NCBI GenBank assembly: GCA_963082875.1
Contig: OY720097.1
Location: forward strand, 1,054,001 to 1,118,000
Origin: Corella eumyota
Taxonomy: Eukaryota; Chordata; Ascidiacea; Phlebobranchia; Corellidae
Length of the DNA stretch: 64,000 nt
Reading direction: 5' to 3'
Both the position numbers and the translations under genes were made by a program. Position 1 is the stretch's first letter. Every line of letters starts with the position of its first letter. Shown here one piece after another: positions 35,949 through 47,900 of this stretch. Below the pieces are notes generated by a model. It ran no database searches. It was not told the DNA's origin and was given only the letters and a program-made list of their open reading frames with translations.

Positions 35949-36401
35949 TCTTAAACTACATTACAAAACTGCAATGTCAGAATGTTGCAATAGGATTAAG
36001 ATCAGATGATATCCCATAAAACAAAACGAAGTTAAAGTAAATATGACCTTCCTACATTACAATTAAACATTAACTAAAATCCGGATATGTCAAAGCACAA
36101 CGTTCTGACGTTTGTAAAACGTTTGGAACTAAACAGTTGAATTAACAAACTGCTAACTTATTTTAACAGTTACCCTTTTAGAAAAAAATATCATAAACCG
36201 GGTTAGGTTATTTATTAATAAAATAAAAATTTTTTTAATAATGAATTGCAAAAGTGAATAACTTAATTTTTTGAACTTACAAGGATGGAAATAAGGATAA
36301 ATTTTCAAATTAAATTCTAGTTTTAATCTTAAATTTGGGGGATCCCCCTTGCATAGTAAACATTGTCCACGAGGTTAAGGCAATGACTTCATAAACTCAC
36401 A

Positions 36402-36455
36402 TGACGTAACAATTAGCGTAGTTTATTACGTCATATTTATAAAAAATGACGTTAC
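36402..36455. promoter_or_regulatory. Three CRE/ATF-like sites
   Basis: TGACGTAA near 36402, TTACGTCA near 36426 and TGACGTTA near 36448 lie within 55 bp, just upstream of the likely MTFP1 transcription start. TGACGT is the half site of CREB/ATF factors. Function is inferred from motif and position only. Confidence 0.4.
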
Positions 36456-36573
36456 CTTTATCCCACAGTAATTTGTGCAGTCCAACTTCGAAAAGTGTTG
36501 ATAAAATTACGTTTGAAAACAAAACAAGGTATGAAAATGCTTATCTACCAACTGACCGAGATTTCATGTAAAA

Positions 36574-36855
36574 TACTGGCAGCGTGGTGTAGTGGTCAGA
36601 ACACGTCCTACACTATGTGAGGTTCTGGGTTCCATCCCCAATGAAATCATGCTGTAGCGCCCTTGAGTTAGGTGCTTTAACAGTGTTAACTCCTGCTGAG
36701 CCAGCACTTAATCAGTCAGCAGCATAATTATCGGGCAACTATAATCTATAATATCCCAAACTGCAACAGGCAACTCGAGACTGGGTCGGAGTAACCAATG
36801 TTACTCTATGTTTAGGTCGTGACGTCGACCTTTTCACATCAAGTATGAATAAATA
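36574..36855 (+). repeat. SINE family A, full length
   Basis: From CTGGCAGCGTGGTGTAGTGG to ACATCAAGTATGAATAAATA. The tail is of the GTGACGTCGACC sub-variant and contains a repeated CAGT (AATCAGTCAGCAG). It lies in the MTFP1 5' UTR intron. Confidence 0.88.
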
Positions 36856-36927
36856 TGAAAAAAATTATAACCTTTACTCAGGGTTTTTTTAATAGTTGTT
36901 AATTAATTTTTTAATTTTATTAGGTCA

Positions 36928-39578
36928 ATGAGCAATGAGAAAAAATACGACATTTTTAGGGATTCACTGTTGAGATATTTAGGTTGGTTTTATTTATGAC
37001 TTTTATTGTACATTAAAGAAAATGTGATTTTTTTATATTAAATAAAACAAGCAAAAATAATATTAGGTTTGGTGACCATGCCATAACATACTTAAAATCT
37101 TTATATAAACATTAATATTTTTGGCATGTTTTAAATCATTAAATTGATTTTGTCATTTTTTCCCGCCGCATTGTTGTAATATTAATTGTATATCTTACTT
37201 ATTATTTTCTTTTATCAATGCACGAAAAACCCTTTTTGTTTAAAGAATTATAAATTTAAAAAATAAATCTCCAAAAAAATGATTTCAAAACTTTTCTCAA
37301 TTTTCGTTGTTTTCCAGGATATGCAAATGAGGTGGGAGAAGCGTTTCGAAGTTTGGTTCCAAGATTTTATGTAAATGGAAGTTATGTGGTGGCTAGTTCT
37401 TATGTTGTTGCAGATGCTTTTCATAAATATCAAACCACACAAGAACAAGTGGAACTAATAAAGGTTAATTATTGTTTTAAATTTAATTTTAATTTTTTAA
37501 TTGCAATTCTTTTTTTAAATTTAAGCTAGTATTTTAATATAATATTTAAGTTCTTATTTATTATTTGTTTTAAATATGATCTAATTTATGCATATGCTTT
37601 TTTTATAAAATGACATATATATATATACAATTTACCGACAGCGTGGTGTAGTGGTAAAAACACTTGCTACACCAAAGGTTGTGGATTTAATCCTCACTGC
37701 TCTCATGCTGTAGTGCCCTTGAGTAAGTCGCTATAAACAATATAAACTCCTGCTGAGCCAGCACTTAATCAGCAGCATAATTATCGGGCAATTATAATCA
37801 ATAAAACCCCAAACTGCTAAAAGCAAATCGAGACTGGGTCGGAGTAACTGAGGTTAGTCTATGTTAAGGTCGCGCATTAGACCTTCTCACATCGAGGATA
37901 AACATATATATAAAAAAAGATATTTAAAGTTGATTTTTTTGTAAATGATTACAAATATTACAGTTGAACACCCTTTTTTTTTTCTCAAATTTTTATTTTC
38001 ATATCTTCACCTAATTTTTTATTTAAATTGATTTTATAGCAAGGTGAAATAGTATCTAATCCTCCTCAATTTTCTCCAGTTATTTCTGGTGTTGATGCAT
38101 TGATCTGGCAATCTTTAGCTTCAGTCATTATTCCAGGTAACAATGAGTCTTCTTTGTATAATAAAGGCAGTTTTAATAATTTTATTAAGAAATAAAATAA
38201 CAAAACAATAAGTGCTCATTAAAACTTAAGCAACCCATAACAACGGTTTAAGATGGCCTTTATTTTATTTAGAATAAATTTAAAGTGCTGGGCTAAATCC
38301 CAACTGCTTTAATGTTGTATTATGCTTAATTATGGCATAAAAACTGTATACTCATGTTGAGCTAAAAACCAATTGTCAAATTAATTATTGATATTTAAGC
38401 ATTTTTTGAATTAAATACCTGCAAATCTAACTGTTTTAGTAGACGCTATTTGATAACCTGCTTAATTGTCGGATTTTTTAATTGTCATATTATGGTTGCA
38501 ACTCTCAACTAATATTTTCCTGAGATACTTTTTTCACAAATAGAGCACATTACAAATAGTGGTTTTATTTATTTTGTAGGTTTATCAATTAGAAATGAAT
38601 ATATATTTTTTACTAAGCTTTTTTATATATAGATGAAGTTTGAGGTTAACTGCAGTTCATTACAGTCTACAATATATGACACAGCAAAATTTTCTTTACC
38701 ATTTTAATGACACATAAATTCTGTTGCGATACTTATTATTTACTTAAATTTTTAATACTTAACCAAGGTTAATTATTTCTTTGTTTTATAAAATCTTTTG
38801 TTTGTTTTACATTAAAACTAAACCTTTAAACATTACAGGTTTTACAATAAACAGGTTGTGCGCTGGTTCTATGTTTACTCTGCAGAAACTTTCTAGAAAA
38901 ACTTCAAATTCTTTTAAAAAATGGACTGTTACAGCTATAGGATTGCTAGCAATACCATTTATTATTAGACCTATAGATGAGTAAGTTGATATTAGTTAGT
39001 AAGTTAAAAAATTTTAATAATTAAATTTTACTTAAAACTTTAAAAAAAGGTAATTTAAAATTGCTAGTTTTTTGAACTAATTAAAAAATAAGATTTTGAT
39101 AAGCCTATAGTGATTAATATCTCTATTTTATAACTTTATATATGGTATAACAATTTACATTTTATCTTGTTTTGGAATGACAATTAATTAAAAAATTGTA
39201 TTTTCATAAAAACCCGCAGCGTGGTGTAGTGGTCAAAACGCTTACAACAATACATAAGGTCCTGGGTTCGATCCCCACTGCTCTCATGCTGTAGTGCCCT
39301 AAAGTAAGGTATTATAAACGGTTTGAACTACTGCTAAGTCAACACTTAATCAGCAGTATAATTATCGGGCAATTATAATCTATAATATTTCAAACTGCCA
39401 CAGGCAACTTGAGACTAGGTCAGGGTACGGTTGTTACTCTATGTTAAGGTTGTAAAGATGACCTTCCCACATCGAGGATAAAGATATATATTAAAAAAAA
39501 CTTTTTATTTTAAGGGGTGTTCATTTATTTATGGATGGTACAGTTAGAAAAATTTACAAGAAAACAAAAGAGAATTAA
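36928..39578 (+). CDS. MTFP1: Mitochondrial fission process protein 1 (MTP18)
   Basis: Five coding exons: 36928-36982, 37318-37463, 38040-38136, 38839-38980, 39515-39578. They give 167 residues, against 166 in human. The start MSNEKKYDIFRDSLLRYLG fits the family N-terminus. Diagnostic stretches are GYANEVGEAFRSLVP (identical to the human motif), SYVVASSYVVADAF, ALIWQSLASVIIPGFTIN, and WTVTAIGLLAIPFIIRPID. These form the predicted inner-membrane helices. The protein sits in the mitochondrial inner membrane and promotes fission in vertebrates. Its role here is inferred. The next gene, DHRS1, starts only 264 bp after this stop on the same strand. Confidence 0.95.
37103..37230 (+). repeat. Dispersed repeat D, copy 1
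   Basis: About 125 bp, including TTGATTTTGTCATTTTTTCC, then GCATTGTTGTAATATTAATT and TTTATCAATGCACGAAAAAC. A close copy is at 44303-44429. It lies in MTFP1 intron 1. The right part can be read as a weak inverted repeat of the left, but not convincingly. Confidence 0.75.
37631..37912 (+). repeat. SINE family A, nearly full length
   Basis: From ACCGACAGCGTGGTGTAGTG to CATCGAGGATAAACATATAT. About 12 bases of the head between ACACCA and AAGGTTGTGG are missing. It lies in MTFP1 intron 2. Confidence 0.87.
38480..38640 (-). repeat. Family C copy, reverse
   Basis: TTGCAACTCTCAACTAATAT, then ACAAATAGTGGTTTTATTTA, then TTTATCAATTAG. It lies in MTFP1 intron 3, next to an old SINE remnant around 38270-38410. 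Confidence 0.5.
39213..39492 (+). repeat. SINE family A, full length
   Basis: From CCGCAGCGTGGTGTAGTGG to GAGGATAAAGATATATATTA, with an intact B-box-like GGGTTCGATCCC. It lies in the last MTFP1 intron, ending about 20 bp before the final exon. Confidence 0.88.
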
Positions 39579-39752
39579 AAAAGACAAAATATTTAGAAAT
39601 TTATAAGTCCTTAAAATATTTATTTTATTTCATTCTGCAACCATTGCTACCCCAAATTTAGTATTTATTTTTATTTTATTTTTTTCTTGGTTTTTAGCCT
39701 TTAAATATTACAAAACTACTTATATGATTTAATTTATTTATATTGTTAAGTT

Positions 39753-39807
39753 AATAAAATAACAATCTTTTTGTTTGTTTATAAAATTGTTATTTTTTTT
39801 CTTATAG
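39753..39807 (+). other. Poly(A) signal followed closely by a 3' splice acceptor
   Basis: AATAAA at 39753-39758 is followed by a U-rich stretch and the strong acceptor TTTTTTTTCTTATAG ending at 39807. The DHRS1 ATG follows 35 bp later. The order of cleavage signal, pyrimidine tract and acceptor between two same-strand genes is what spliced-leader operons in ascidians look like. An ordinary 5' UTR intron is the alternative. Confidence 0.45.
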
Positions 39808-39842
39808 ATATTAGGGTTTTTAATTTTAAAAATATCAAAAAA

Positions 39843-42800
39843 ATGCCAAATTTGTACGGTAAAGTTTGTCTGGTAACTGGAGCCTCAAGAGGACTGGGAA
39901 GAGGAATTGCAATTCAACTTGCAACAAGTGGAGCTACTTGTTACATCACAGGAAGAAACAAAGACACACTTGTTAAAGTTCAAGAGGAGGTTTGTTGTGT
40001 CATTATTAGGTTTTATAACAGTTAATTATATCTAATTTTAATAATATTAACTATCGATATTTTAAGGTTAAATCCCGGGGCTCTACTGGCAAGATAATTC
40101 CAATAGAATGCGATCATTCAAATGATAAAAGCATTGAAGAACTTTTTGCTCAAATAGCTCAAGAACAAAATAAACTGGACTTACTGGTCAACAATGCTTA
40201 TGCTGCAGTTAAGGTAAAATATATGAGTTTTAGTGTGTTTATGTTTATTATTTATTTATTCTCAATGTAAAAAAGTCAACTTCACGCTAAACATTACACT
40301 TCAATATATAAGGTCTTTTCCCACTGCTTCCACGTTGTAGCATTCTTGAGTAAGGTGCTATAAACAATATAAACTCCTGCTAAGCCAGGACTTAATCAGC
40401 AGTATAATTATCGGGCAAATATAATCTATAATATCCCAAACTGCCAAATATTAACTCGAGACTGGGTTAGAGTAGCTGATGTTACTCTATGTTTAGGTTG
40501 TGAAGTCGTCCTTTCCACATCGAGGATAAATAAATAAATAAAAAAAACATAAAGCAACTATTGTTACCCCGACTTAGCCTCAAGTTGCCTTTGCCAGTTT
40601 AAGATATTATAGATTGTAATTGTACAAAAATGAATCTGCTGTTTGGTTTTGGCTGGGTAAGAGTTCATACCATTTATAGCAATTAAAAAACATAGAAGCA
40701 GTAGGGATTAAACCACTTTATGTAGTAAAGCCAAGTGTTTTTACCACACCACTGGTATTGTGTTTAACCATAAATATTTTCTAGTATATAATGGATGAAG
40801 CAAAGAAGCCTTTCTGGGATCAACCAACAGAAGGCTGGGATGCAATCAACAATGTGGGATTAAGGTAAGGGATTATACTAAAGTTAAATATTAAATATAT
40901 TTCATAGACTAAAGACCTAAATGTTATGCGAACCCTTACAATGTTATTTTGTCTGTAAGTAAAGTGTAACTAGTACCTTCTAGTAAGAAGACTTTGCAAG
41001 AGTAAATATGTATGTAATGTTTAGACTGTAGACTCCTTTTTTTTGCATTATGTTGTTTTATTTTAAACATTTTATATAATTTATTGTATTCATTTATCAT
41101 TGATGTAAAAAGTTAGTTCTTTCAAACTTAAATATAGAGTAACAATTTATACTCGGACTCAGTTTGAAGTAGTTTTTGTCAGTTTCGAATATTATAGATT
41201 ATAACTGGCTGATAATTAAGCTGCTGATTTAGTGTTTGCTTAGCAGGAGTTTATACCATTTCCAGTATCTTACTAAAGGTAACTACAGCATGTAAGGAAA
41301 TCCCAAGAGCTTATGTGGTAAAATCCAACAAAAGTTATCTATTTAACATAAAATTGTTTTTAGAAACCATTTCTTGTGTTCTACTCATGCTTCTAGAATG
41401 ATGGTGCCCAAAAGAAGTGGATTAATTGTGAATATCAGCTCAGTTGGGGGAGTTATTTACTTTCAAACTCCAGCTTATGGGATAGGAAAGTCTGGGGTAG
41501 GTTATTATGAGATATTAAAATAAATGATCAGTATTTTATATAAGCAAATATTTTTCTGAAAATCCAAACTTATAGTCTTTTTAAAATCAATTTGGGTTAT
41601 GAAAATTATGCACATAAAATCCTGAGTTCGATTCCAACTGCTCTCATTTTGTTGTGCTCTTCAGTAAAGCGCTATAAATGGTATAAACTCTTGCTCTTTA
41701 AAAAGACTGATTACCAGCCCAATTTCCGGGCAATTATAATCTATATTATCCCAAACTTTCACAGGCAACTCGAGACTGGGTCGGAGTTACTTATGTTACT
41801 CTATGTTTAGGTCAAGGTTGACCTTTCCACATTGAGAATAAGTAAATATGAGAAAAAAGATTGAAAACTTATATGTAAAATAATAAAAAGAATATTATAA
41901 AAATTACTAAATTCAAATATTCTCTCACAGAAAGACAGAATGGCAAAGGATTGTGCCAAAGACTTGGAGAAATACAATGTGGCTTATATTTCTTTATGGC
42001 CTGGTCCAGTAAGAACAGAACTTATAACTGAACTTATCATGAATGCACCGCCAGAAGAAGTACAAAAACAAGCTAATGTAAGTAAAATGTAAAACTTTTT
42101 TTAACTTTTATTTTGTTTTACATAACATGCTTTTTTATGTATTTATTTATACTCAATGTAAGAAGGTAGACCTTACAGTTTTACATAGAGTAACATTTGT
42201 TACCCTGACCCAGTCTCGAGTTGCCTGTGGCAGTTTAGGATATTATATATTATAATTACCCGATAATTATGTTGCTGATTAAGTGCTGGCTTAGCAGGAG
42301 TCCATATCGTTAAGCCCCTCACTTTAATGCCCTACAAAATGCAAGCATTTGGAATTAAACCCAGAACCTTAGGCAGTAAAGACAAGTTATAATATTGAGA
42401 ACACTTAAAATCTATTACACTCTTATTAATTTAATTTTCAGTTAAACTGGCTATTTGAAAATGGTGAAAGTACAGAATTTTCTGGAAAGTGCATCTCCCA
42501 TCTTCTGCTGGGTAAAATATTAATTTATATATAATGTAGATTAGTGGACTATATATATATATACTTATAAACATAAGTGGTATAAACTTCTGATGAGCCA
42601 ATACTTAACTAGCAGTTTAATTATCAGGAAATTATAATCTAAATAATATCCTAAACTGCCACGGGCAACTTTAGACTGGGTCGAGGTAACTAATGTTACT
42701 CTATGTTTAAATTGTGAAGTTAACCTTCCAACATCGAGGATAAAGATATATACAAAAAAAATATATATTTATGTATGTTCAATTTATAAGCCTACAAAAT

Positions 42801-43764
42801 ATATTAAACTGCCATTTGTGGTGTGCAGGTAAATTATCACAGGCCAATAGTAGTTAGGAGTTGCAACTATGCTACGACAATTAAAGCCCCGATTCTAGAT
42901 CTAGCCATTAACTTGTATGTTACAAAATATTTTATTTTTGTTATCTTATTTTTAAGATAAAAATATAATGGATAGAAGTGGTCAAATCTTATGGACAACT
43001 GATCTAGCAAACGAATTTGATTTTAAAGACATTGATGGTATGTTAAAATTGTGATGCAAAATAAATGTAATTTTTTTGATTGCATTGTTATGGTTTTATG
43101 TTGTAATACTTTTAGTAAAATATGTTTTATATAAATTTTCATACATAGTTAATGTAAACCAGCAGCTTGGTGTAGTGGTTAGAACACTTGACTTCACTAC
43201 ATAAGGTTATGGGTTCGATTCCTGCTGCTTTCATGTCTGTAATGTCCTTTAGAAAGGCATTTTAAACGGTATAAACAATTGTAATCAAATGCCGGCAGTG
43301 TGGTGTAGTGGCAAGAACACTTGCTACATCACCCACGAGGTAGTTGGTTCAATCCCCACTGATCTTCTACAAACGGTACAACTCCTGCTAAGCCAGCACT
43401 TAATCAGCAGCATAATTATTGGGCAATTATAATCTATAATATTCCGAACTGGCACAGGCAACTCGAGACTGGTTTGGAGTAACTGATACGCATTCGACTT
43501 TTTCACATCGAAGATAAAGATATAGACAAAAAAAAATGTTAGAAGTTTTTTTAAAGTTATGCTTATATCTACACCATGCTGCCTTTCTGTTTAGGACGCA
43601 ATCCTGTTAGCATGCGATCAGTTAAAAGCATTATGGCTGGTGTTGGTTTGCTTGGTTTAAGTGGCTACATCCCATCATGGCTTAAGTTTCCCTTATGGTT
43701 GTTTCTAAGCATGGCTTCCCGACAGAAAGTTAAACAGAGAAAAGAGCAAAGCAAATATGAGTAA
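39843..43764 (+). CDS. DHRS1: Dehydrogenase/reductase SDR family member 1
   Basis: Eight coding exons: 39843-39989, 40067-40213, 40785-40864, 41364-41496, 41931-42077, 42442-42511, 42957-43037, 43595-43764. They give 324 residues, against 313 in human. The Rossmann nucleotide motif TGASRGLG is at residues 12-19. Next come NNAYAAV, the catalytic Ser in NISS (about 150), Tyr163 and Lys167 in YGIGK, and LWPGPVRTEL. The fit to DHRS1 rather than another SDR rests on NNAYA, WDAINNVGLR, and the C-terminal stretch GYIPSWLKFPLW, which may sit in or on a membrane. Human DHRS1 is an NADPH-dependent reductase of steroids and other carbonyls. The substrate here is unknown. It may share a transcript with MTFP1. 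Confidence 0.94.
40285..40757. repeat. Opposed pair of old family A SINEs in DHRS1 intron 2
   Basis: A plus copy (40285-40536, head missing, ending ACATCGAGGATAAATAAATA) is followed after about 10 bp by a more decayed minus copy (40545-40757, ending ACCACACCACTGG). The pair can fold back on itself in the transcript. Confidence 0.72.
41090..41335 (-). repeat. SINE family A, heavily diverged
   Basis: Recognised by TTCATTTATCATTGATGT, ATTATAGATTATAACTGGCT and CTGATTTAGTGTTTGCTTAG. The head is nearly lost. It lies in DHRS1 intron 3. Confidence 0.6.
41612..41850 (+). repeat. SINE family A, 5' truncated
   Basis: Starts inside the head (CATAAAATCCTGAGTTCGAT) and is complete to CATTGAGAATAAGTAAAT. 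It lies in DHRS1 intron 4. Confidence 0.75.
42138..42395 (-). repeat. SINE family A, diverged
   Basis: From TTATACTCAATGTAAGAAGG to a decayed head near 42395. The body TGCCTGTGGCAGTTTAGGAT is clear. It lies in DHRS1 intron 5. Confidence 0.75.
42540..42900 (+). repeat. Family C repeat interrupted by a truncated family A SINE
   Basis: Family C left end (AATGTAGATTAGTGGACTAT) runs to about 42562. A 5'-truncated SINE body and tail follows at 42565-42753. Family C then resumes with TTATAAGCCTACAAAATATA and AACTGCCATTTGTGGTGTGC. The SINE therefore inserted after the C copy. It lies in DHRS1 intron 6. Confidence 0.65.
43157..43528 (+). repeat. Two family A SINEs in tandem, the first a head only
   Basis: 43157-43290 keeps only the head and a little of the body (CAGCAGCTTGGTGTAGTGGT). 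A fuller copy follows at 43291-43528 (GCCGGCAGTGTGGTGTAGTG to CGAAGATAAAGATATAGAC), with a small deletion after GATCTTCTAC. They lie in the last DHRS1 intron. Confidence 0.8.
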
Positions 43765-44985
43765 GGGTTTCTTTTTAATTTGTAAAATAATTGTTTTAAG
43801 AAATGTTTAAGCTGTTAATTATGCTTTTAACTCGTTTTAATTTATTGTTAATTTTATTATTTTAATAACACTGTAACCTATGTTAAGTTGAAATCTAAAC
43901 TTATAATATTTTCTTATATAGCCTATATAATACTAAACTTTAATAAAATTATTTTTTTAATATTACCTAAATTACAAAAAATTAATTAGTGAAATAATTT
44001 AAGTTATTTTTTTAATTAAAATTCTTAATTACCTCACTTCTATTAATCAGTGTTTAATTATTTAAATAAAACGTACTAACAACATTATTAAATATGCAAG
44101 CAATATGATAATTTATTTAAATTAACTCACAATGCATTTTAAAATGTACATGATTAATAAATTTATTAAAAATATACAAAATTGGAGAGAATTAAACAGT
44201 GGGGTTGTGTATATAGAGTTAAAACCATTGTGTATAATTCAAAACATAAAACTAAATGTCAACATTGTTATATACTGAAAAATGATTTAAATAAATTAGT
44301 GACATAAACATTATTACTTTTGGCATGTTTTAAATTATTAAATTGATTTTGTCATTTTTTCCCGTCGCATTGTTGTAATATTAATTGTATATCGTATTTA
44401 TTATTTACTTTTATCAATGCGCGAAAAACAAAAAAAATAGTGACATAGTATCAAAAACAAGTCTATTAAATGAACATTTTGAAAAAGTGCCATTTTACTG
44501 ACAAAAAGCCATTTTTTATTCACCCCATTTTACCCTTACCCTTTCTTATAAAAATGCCCTTTAATTACAAAAAAATGTTAACCTAAATTTAGGTAAAATG
44601 CTGTTTTTTAAATTTTGTTTTCAGAAATATGTTAATTTGGTCAAATAGCTTTCGGTAACTTGGGCAAAATACCATTTTTAACAGGTTAATAATTAAGCAT
44701 TATGTTGCAGTTGTTTAAATATGGTGCAGAATTATTTTGTCATAAATATAATTTAAAAGCATTACAAAAATAAATCCAATAAATTACGCAATTTTTTTTA
44801 GAAATAGTTTAAAATATAAATTATGTATATATAGCATGATTATAAAAAAAGCTTAACATAGGTGGAAATTTATATGAAATTTTAATACCTAATAATATAT
44901 GCCAACTAAAGTATTAAATCTAAAATATTTATAAAACACCAAACTGTAATCTATGTGTATGCAACAAATATCAAAAATTTTAAGT
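43765..44985. other. Convergent 3' region of DHRS1 and DBT
   Basis: Very AT-rich. Holds the second copy of repeat D (44303-44429) and no coding region I can support. Both flanking genes should end their transcripts here. Confidence 0.55.
44303..44429 (+). repeat. Dispersed repeat D, copy 2
   Basis: Matches 37103-37230 with about ten differences by eye, including TTGATTTTGTCATTTTTTCC shared exactly. Confidence 0.75.
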
Positions 44986-47900
44986 TTATTTTAAATGCAA
45001 CAACATTCGGTTTGGTTCCTCTAAATAACTCTTTAAAGTATTTGAAAACCTGGCCATTGTAGCTCCCTCAATGACCCTGTGGTCCCCAGACCAACTAAAA
45101 CACATGATATGAGCTTTCTTTACTTCATTGTTGTGTGTAAAACGTGGCAGCTCCTGTGAATAAAAAAAAAATATAAAAGTTTAATATTTTGATTTATGGT
45201 GCAACTTAGGTTTAATCCCATTGCTTCAATGTTTTATTGCTTTTAGTAAGGTGATATAAATGGTATAAACTTTTATCGGGCCAGCAGTTTTTTAACAGAT
45301 TAATTATTGGGTAATTATTTTTTTACAATATCACAAACTGCCAAAGCCAACTTAAGACTGGGTTGGGGTAACAATTTGACTTTCCAATATATAAAAAAGG
45401 GGTTATAATCAAGTTTTTTTAATACACCCTTATAATAAATTGTAAAAAGGTGCAATTTCGGCTAATATTACCCATTTTGTGCCTAATATAAGGCATATGA
45501 TTGTAATATAAAGGGCCTTTATATGTGCTGCCACAGTATTTATAAAAATAAACAAACATATTAAATTACAAAAATGGTAATATGATATTTTTAAATAAAC
45601 AATAGTCTACAATATTAAGGTTTGGTATTTAAATATGAAAGTTAATGTATTTTACAATTACAGTAAAGTACTATGCTACTATGATATAAAAGTATTATTG
45701 TTGTTTTTTACTTTAATGAAATTTTTTTTAATTTTATCCATATTTATATTAAATAAATTTACACAAAAATGTCAATAACTTGTATTAAAATACCTGTATT
45801 CTTCCTAAAGCACCTATAGCCACTTGGGGTGGAAAAATAACAGGTTTTGCATAAGTTCCTCCAATCTAAAACAATAATTAAGTTTTAAATTAAAAATGAT
45901 TATTTTAGGTTAATTATTCAAATAGTTCAATACATTATTTATATGCAAGGAATTTAATTAAAATTTATTCATATTCTAATCCATATCAACATATTAACAA
46001 TTTGCTTTTATAAAAGTATGACAACTATCTGTAAAAAAAACAACTGATATAAAAACTTACATTTCCGATATTAGAAAGCCCAAATGTGCCTCCTGTTAAA
46101 TCATTCGGAGATAATTTATTATTCAACCCAGCTTCAATTAGTCTGTTTAACTCAGATGCTATCTCTAATATAGAAAGCTCCTGGCATTTCTTTACACAGG
46201 GTAGTAATAAACCATGAGGTGTATCTGTTGCTATGCTTATATTATGATCAGCCTAAAAACAAGAAAAAACGAAGTTATTATGCATTGTTAGGTTAGCTTT
46301 TAATTTAGTATAGTAAAGTAATATAAAAATCCATATAATATGATATTTATTATTACAAGTTGCCCTACGGTAAAGATTTTAATTGCCGTAATTTGGTCAC
46401 AACACTCAACTAATATTTGCCTGTGGTAATTTACCCGCACACCACAAACAGCAGTTTTTTTTTATTGTATAGGCCTATAAATTGGACATATAGCCACTAA
46501 CCTTTATTATTTATAGATTGCATTAACTTAATTATAACTGAATAGCAATTTTTTTAAATAAAATTTCGACTAAGAAATTGAAAAAAAATCATATTTTTTA
46601 AAACAAAATAGGCTACTGTATAATTACACTTATACTTACTTTATAAATAATATTATCCCCGCTATTATCAATCTGTGAATTGAGAATTGGATAATCGCAT
46701 AAGGCCAACGATGTTGCTTTCATTATAAAAGGCATGTACGTTAACTTAATTCCTGTGGAGTGTTTAACTTCCTTCTTGAGTTTGGATCGGAGATGGACTA
46801 ATTCAGTTAAATCATATTCATCGTTGTACCCAAAATGTGGAATTGTTAACGCTGATGTCATGCTAGTGAACATTGCCTAATTTGTGAGGAAAATAAATTA
46901 AAGTATTATTCCATGTCTTAAGCATGCTTTCTTTTATTATTTACGTATGCATTTATCCCAACTTGGGAAGGTTAACTTCATGGCCTAAACATAGAGTAAC
47001 AACAGTTACCCTGACCCAGTCTCGAGTTGACTTTGGTAGATTGAAGTATCAATTATAGTTGCCCAGTAATTAACTTGTCGATAAAACCTAATTTTTTCCT
47101 TTTATATTCAGTTTGACAATATATATTTTAACATCGAGTTACACCAAACAGTAAGATAATTAGCAAAATTTAAAACAATTTTGTAAAATTAGGTATTGAA
47201 TTTACCTTTCTTATTCCCCTGATCGGTTCAACTTTATCACTTTCTAATCTCTCCACTTTAACAACTGGAGTAGGGGGTTGGGTTGGGGTAATATGGGATA
47301 AAATATCTTCTTTCAATACCCTTCCATCTTTCCCTGTACCCTGAATGGATTATAAAAATTGTAATTTGTTGTATATAAATTTAAGATTATTTATAGTTTT
47401 AATTTGTTAATGCCATATACTGGGTTAACATTGCAGATATATTATAAAATACAAAAACTTTTAAGTTTAGTTGGTTTGGCACTTTTATTACACGCTAAAA
47501 ACAGTAAAAACTCTTGCTGAGCCAGCACTTTATCAGCAGCATAATTATCGAGCAATTATAATCTATAATATCCCAAACTGCCAATCAAAACTCGAAACTG
47601 GTTTGGAGTAACTGTTGTTACTCTATGTTTAGGTTGCGCATTCGACCTTCCCACATCGAGGATAAAGATATATACAAAAAAACTTACTTGAATAGTTGCT
47701 AAATTGATGTTGTTTTGTTTTGCTATATGTCGTACAGCTGGGGTGGCAAGTACCTCAATACTTTGACTGGTTGTTGTTTCTACTTTTGTTGTTGTCACTT
47801 CTGGTTCAGCAACTACTTCTAAGAAAACAAAAACAAATTTGTTTTGTGGTTGTTAGTACTCTATAATATATAGTAGTACAAGTAATCATTTGACTAAATG

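Larger units (their letters stand above)
35949..36927. other. Divergent promoter region and MTFP1 5' UTR intron
   Basis: Lies between the acyl-CoA dehydrogenase and MTFP1 start codons. Three TGACGT-type sites cluster at 36402-36455. A candidate non-coding first exon of MTFP1 ends near 36528 at a donor (CAAG then GTATGA). It would join the acceptor TTTTATTAG at 36923, five bases before the MTFP1 ATG. A SINE (36574-36855) sits in that intron. Confidence 0.5.

Noticed and set aside
43324-43506. 60-codon minus-strand open frame
   Set aside because: Made entirely of family A SINE sequence. Similar SINE-made frames at 47556-47798, 22628-22861 and 60025-60246 only partly overlap true exons.
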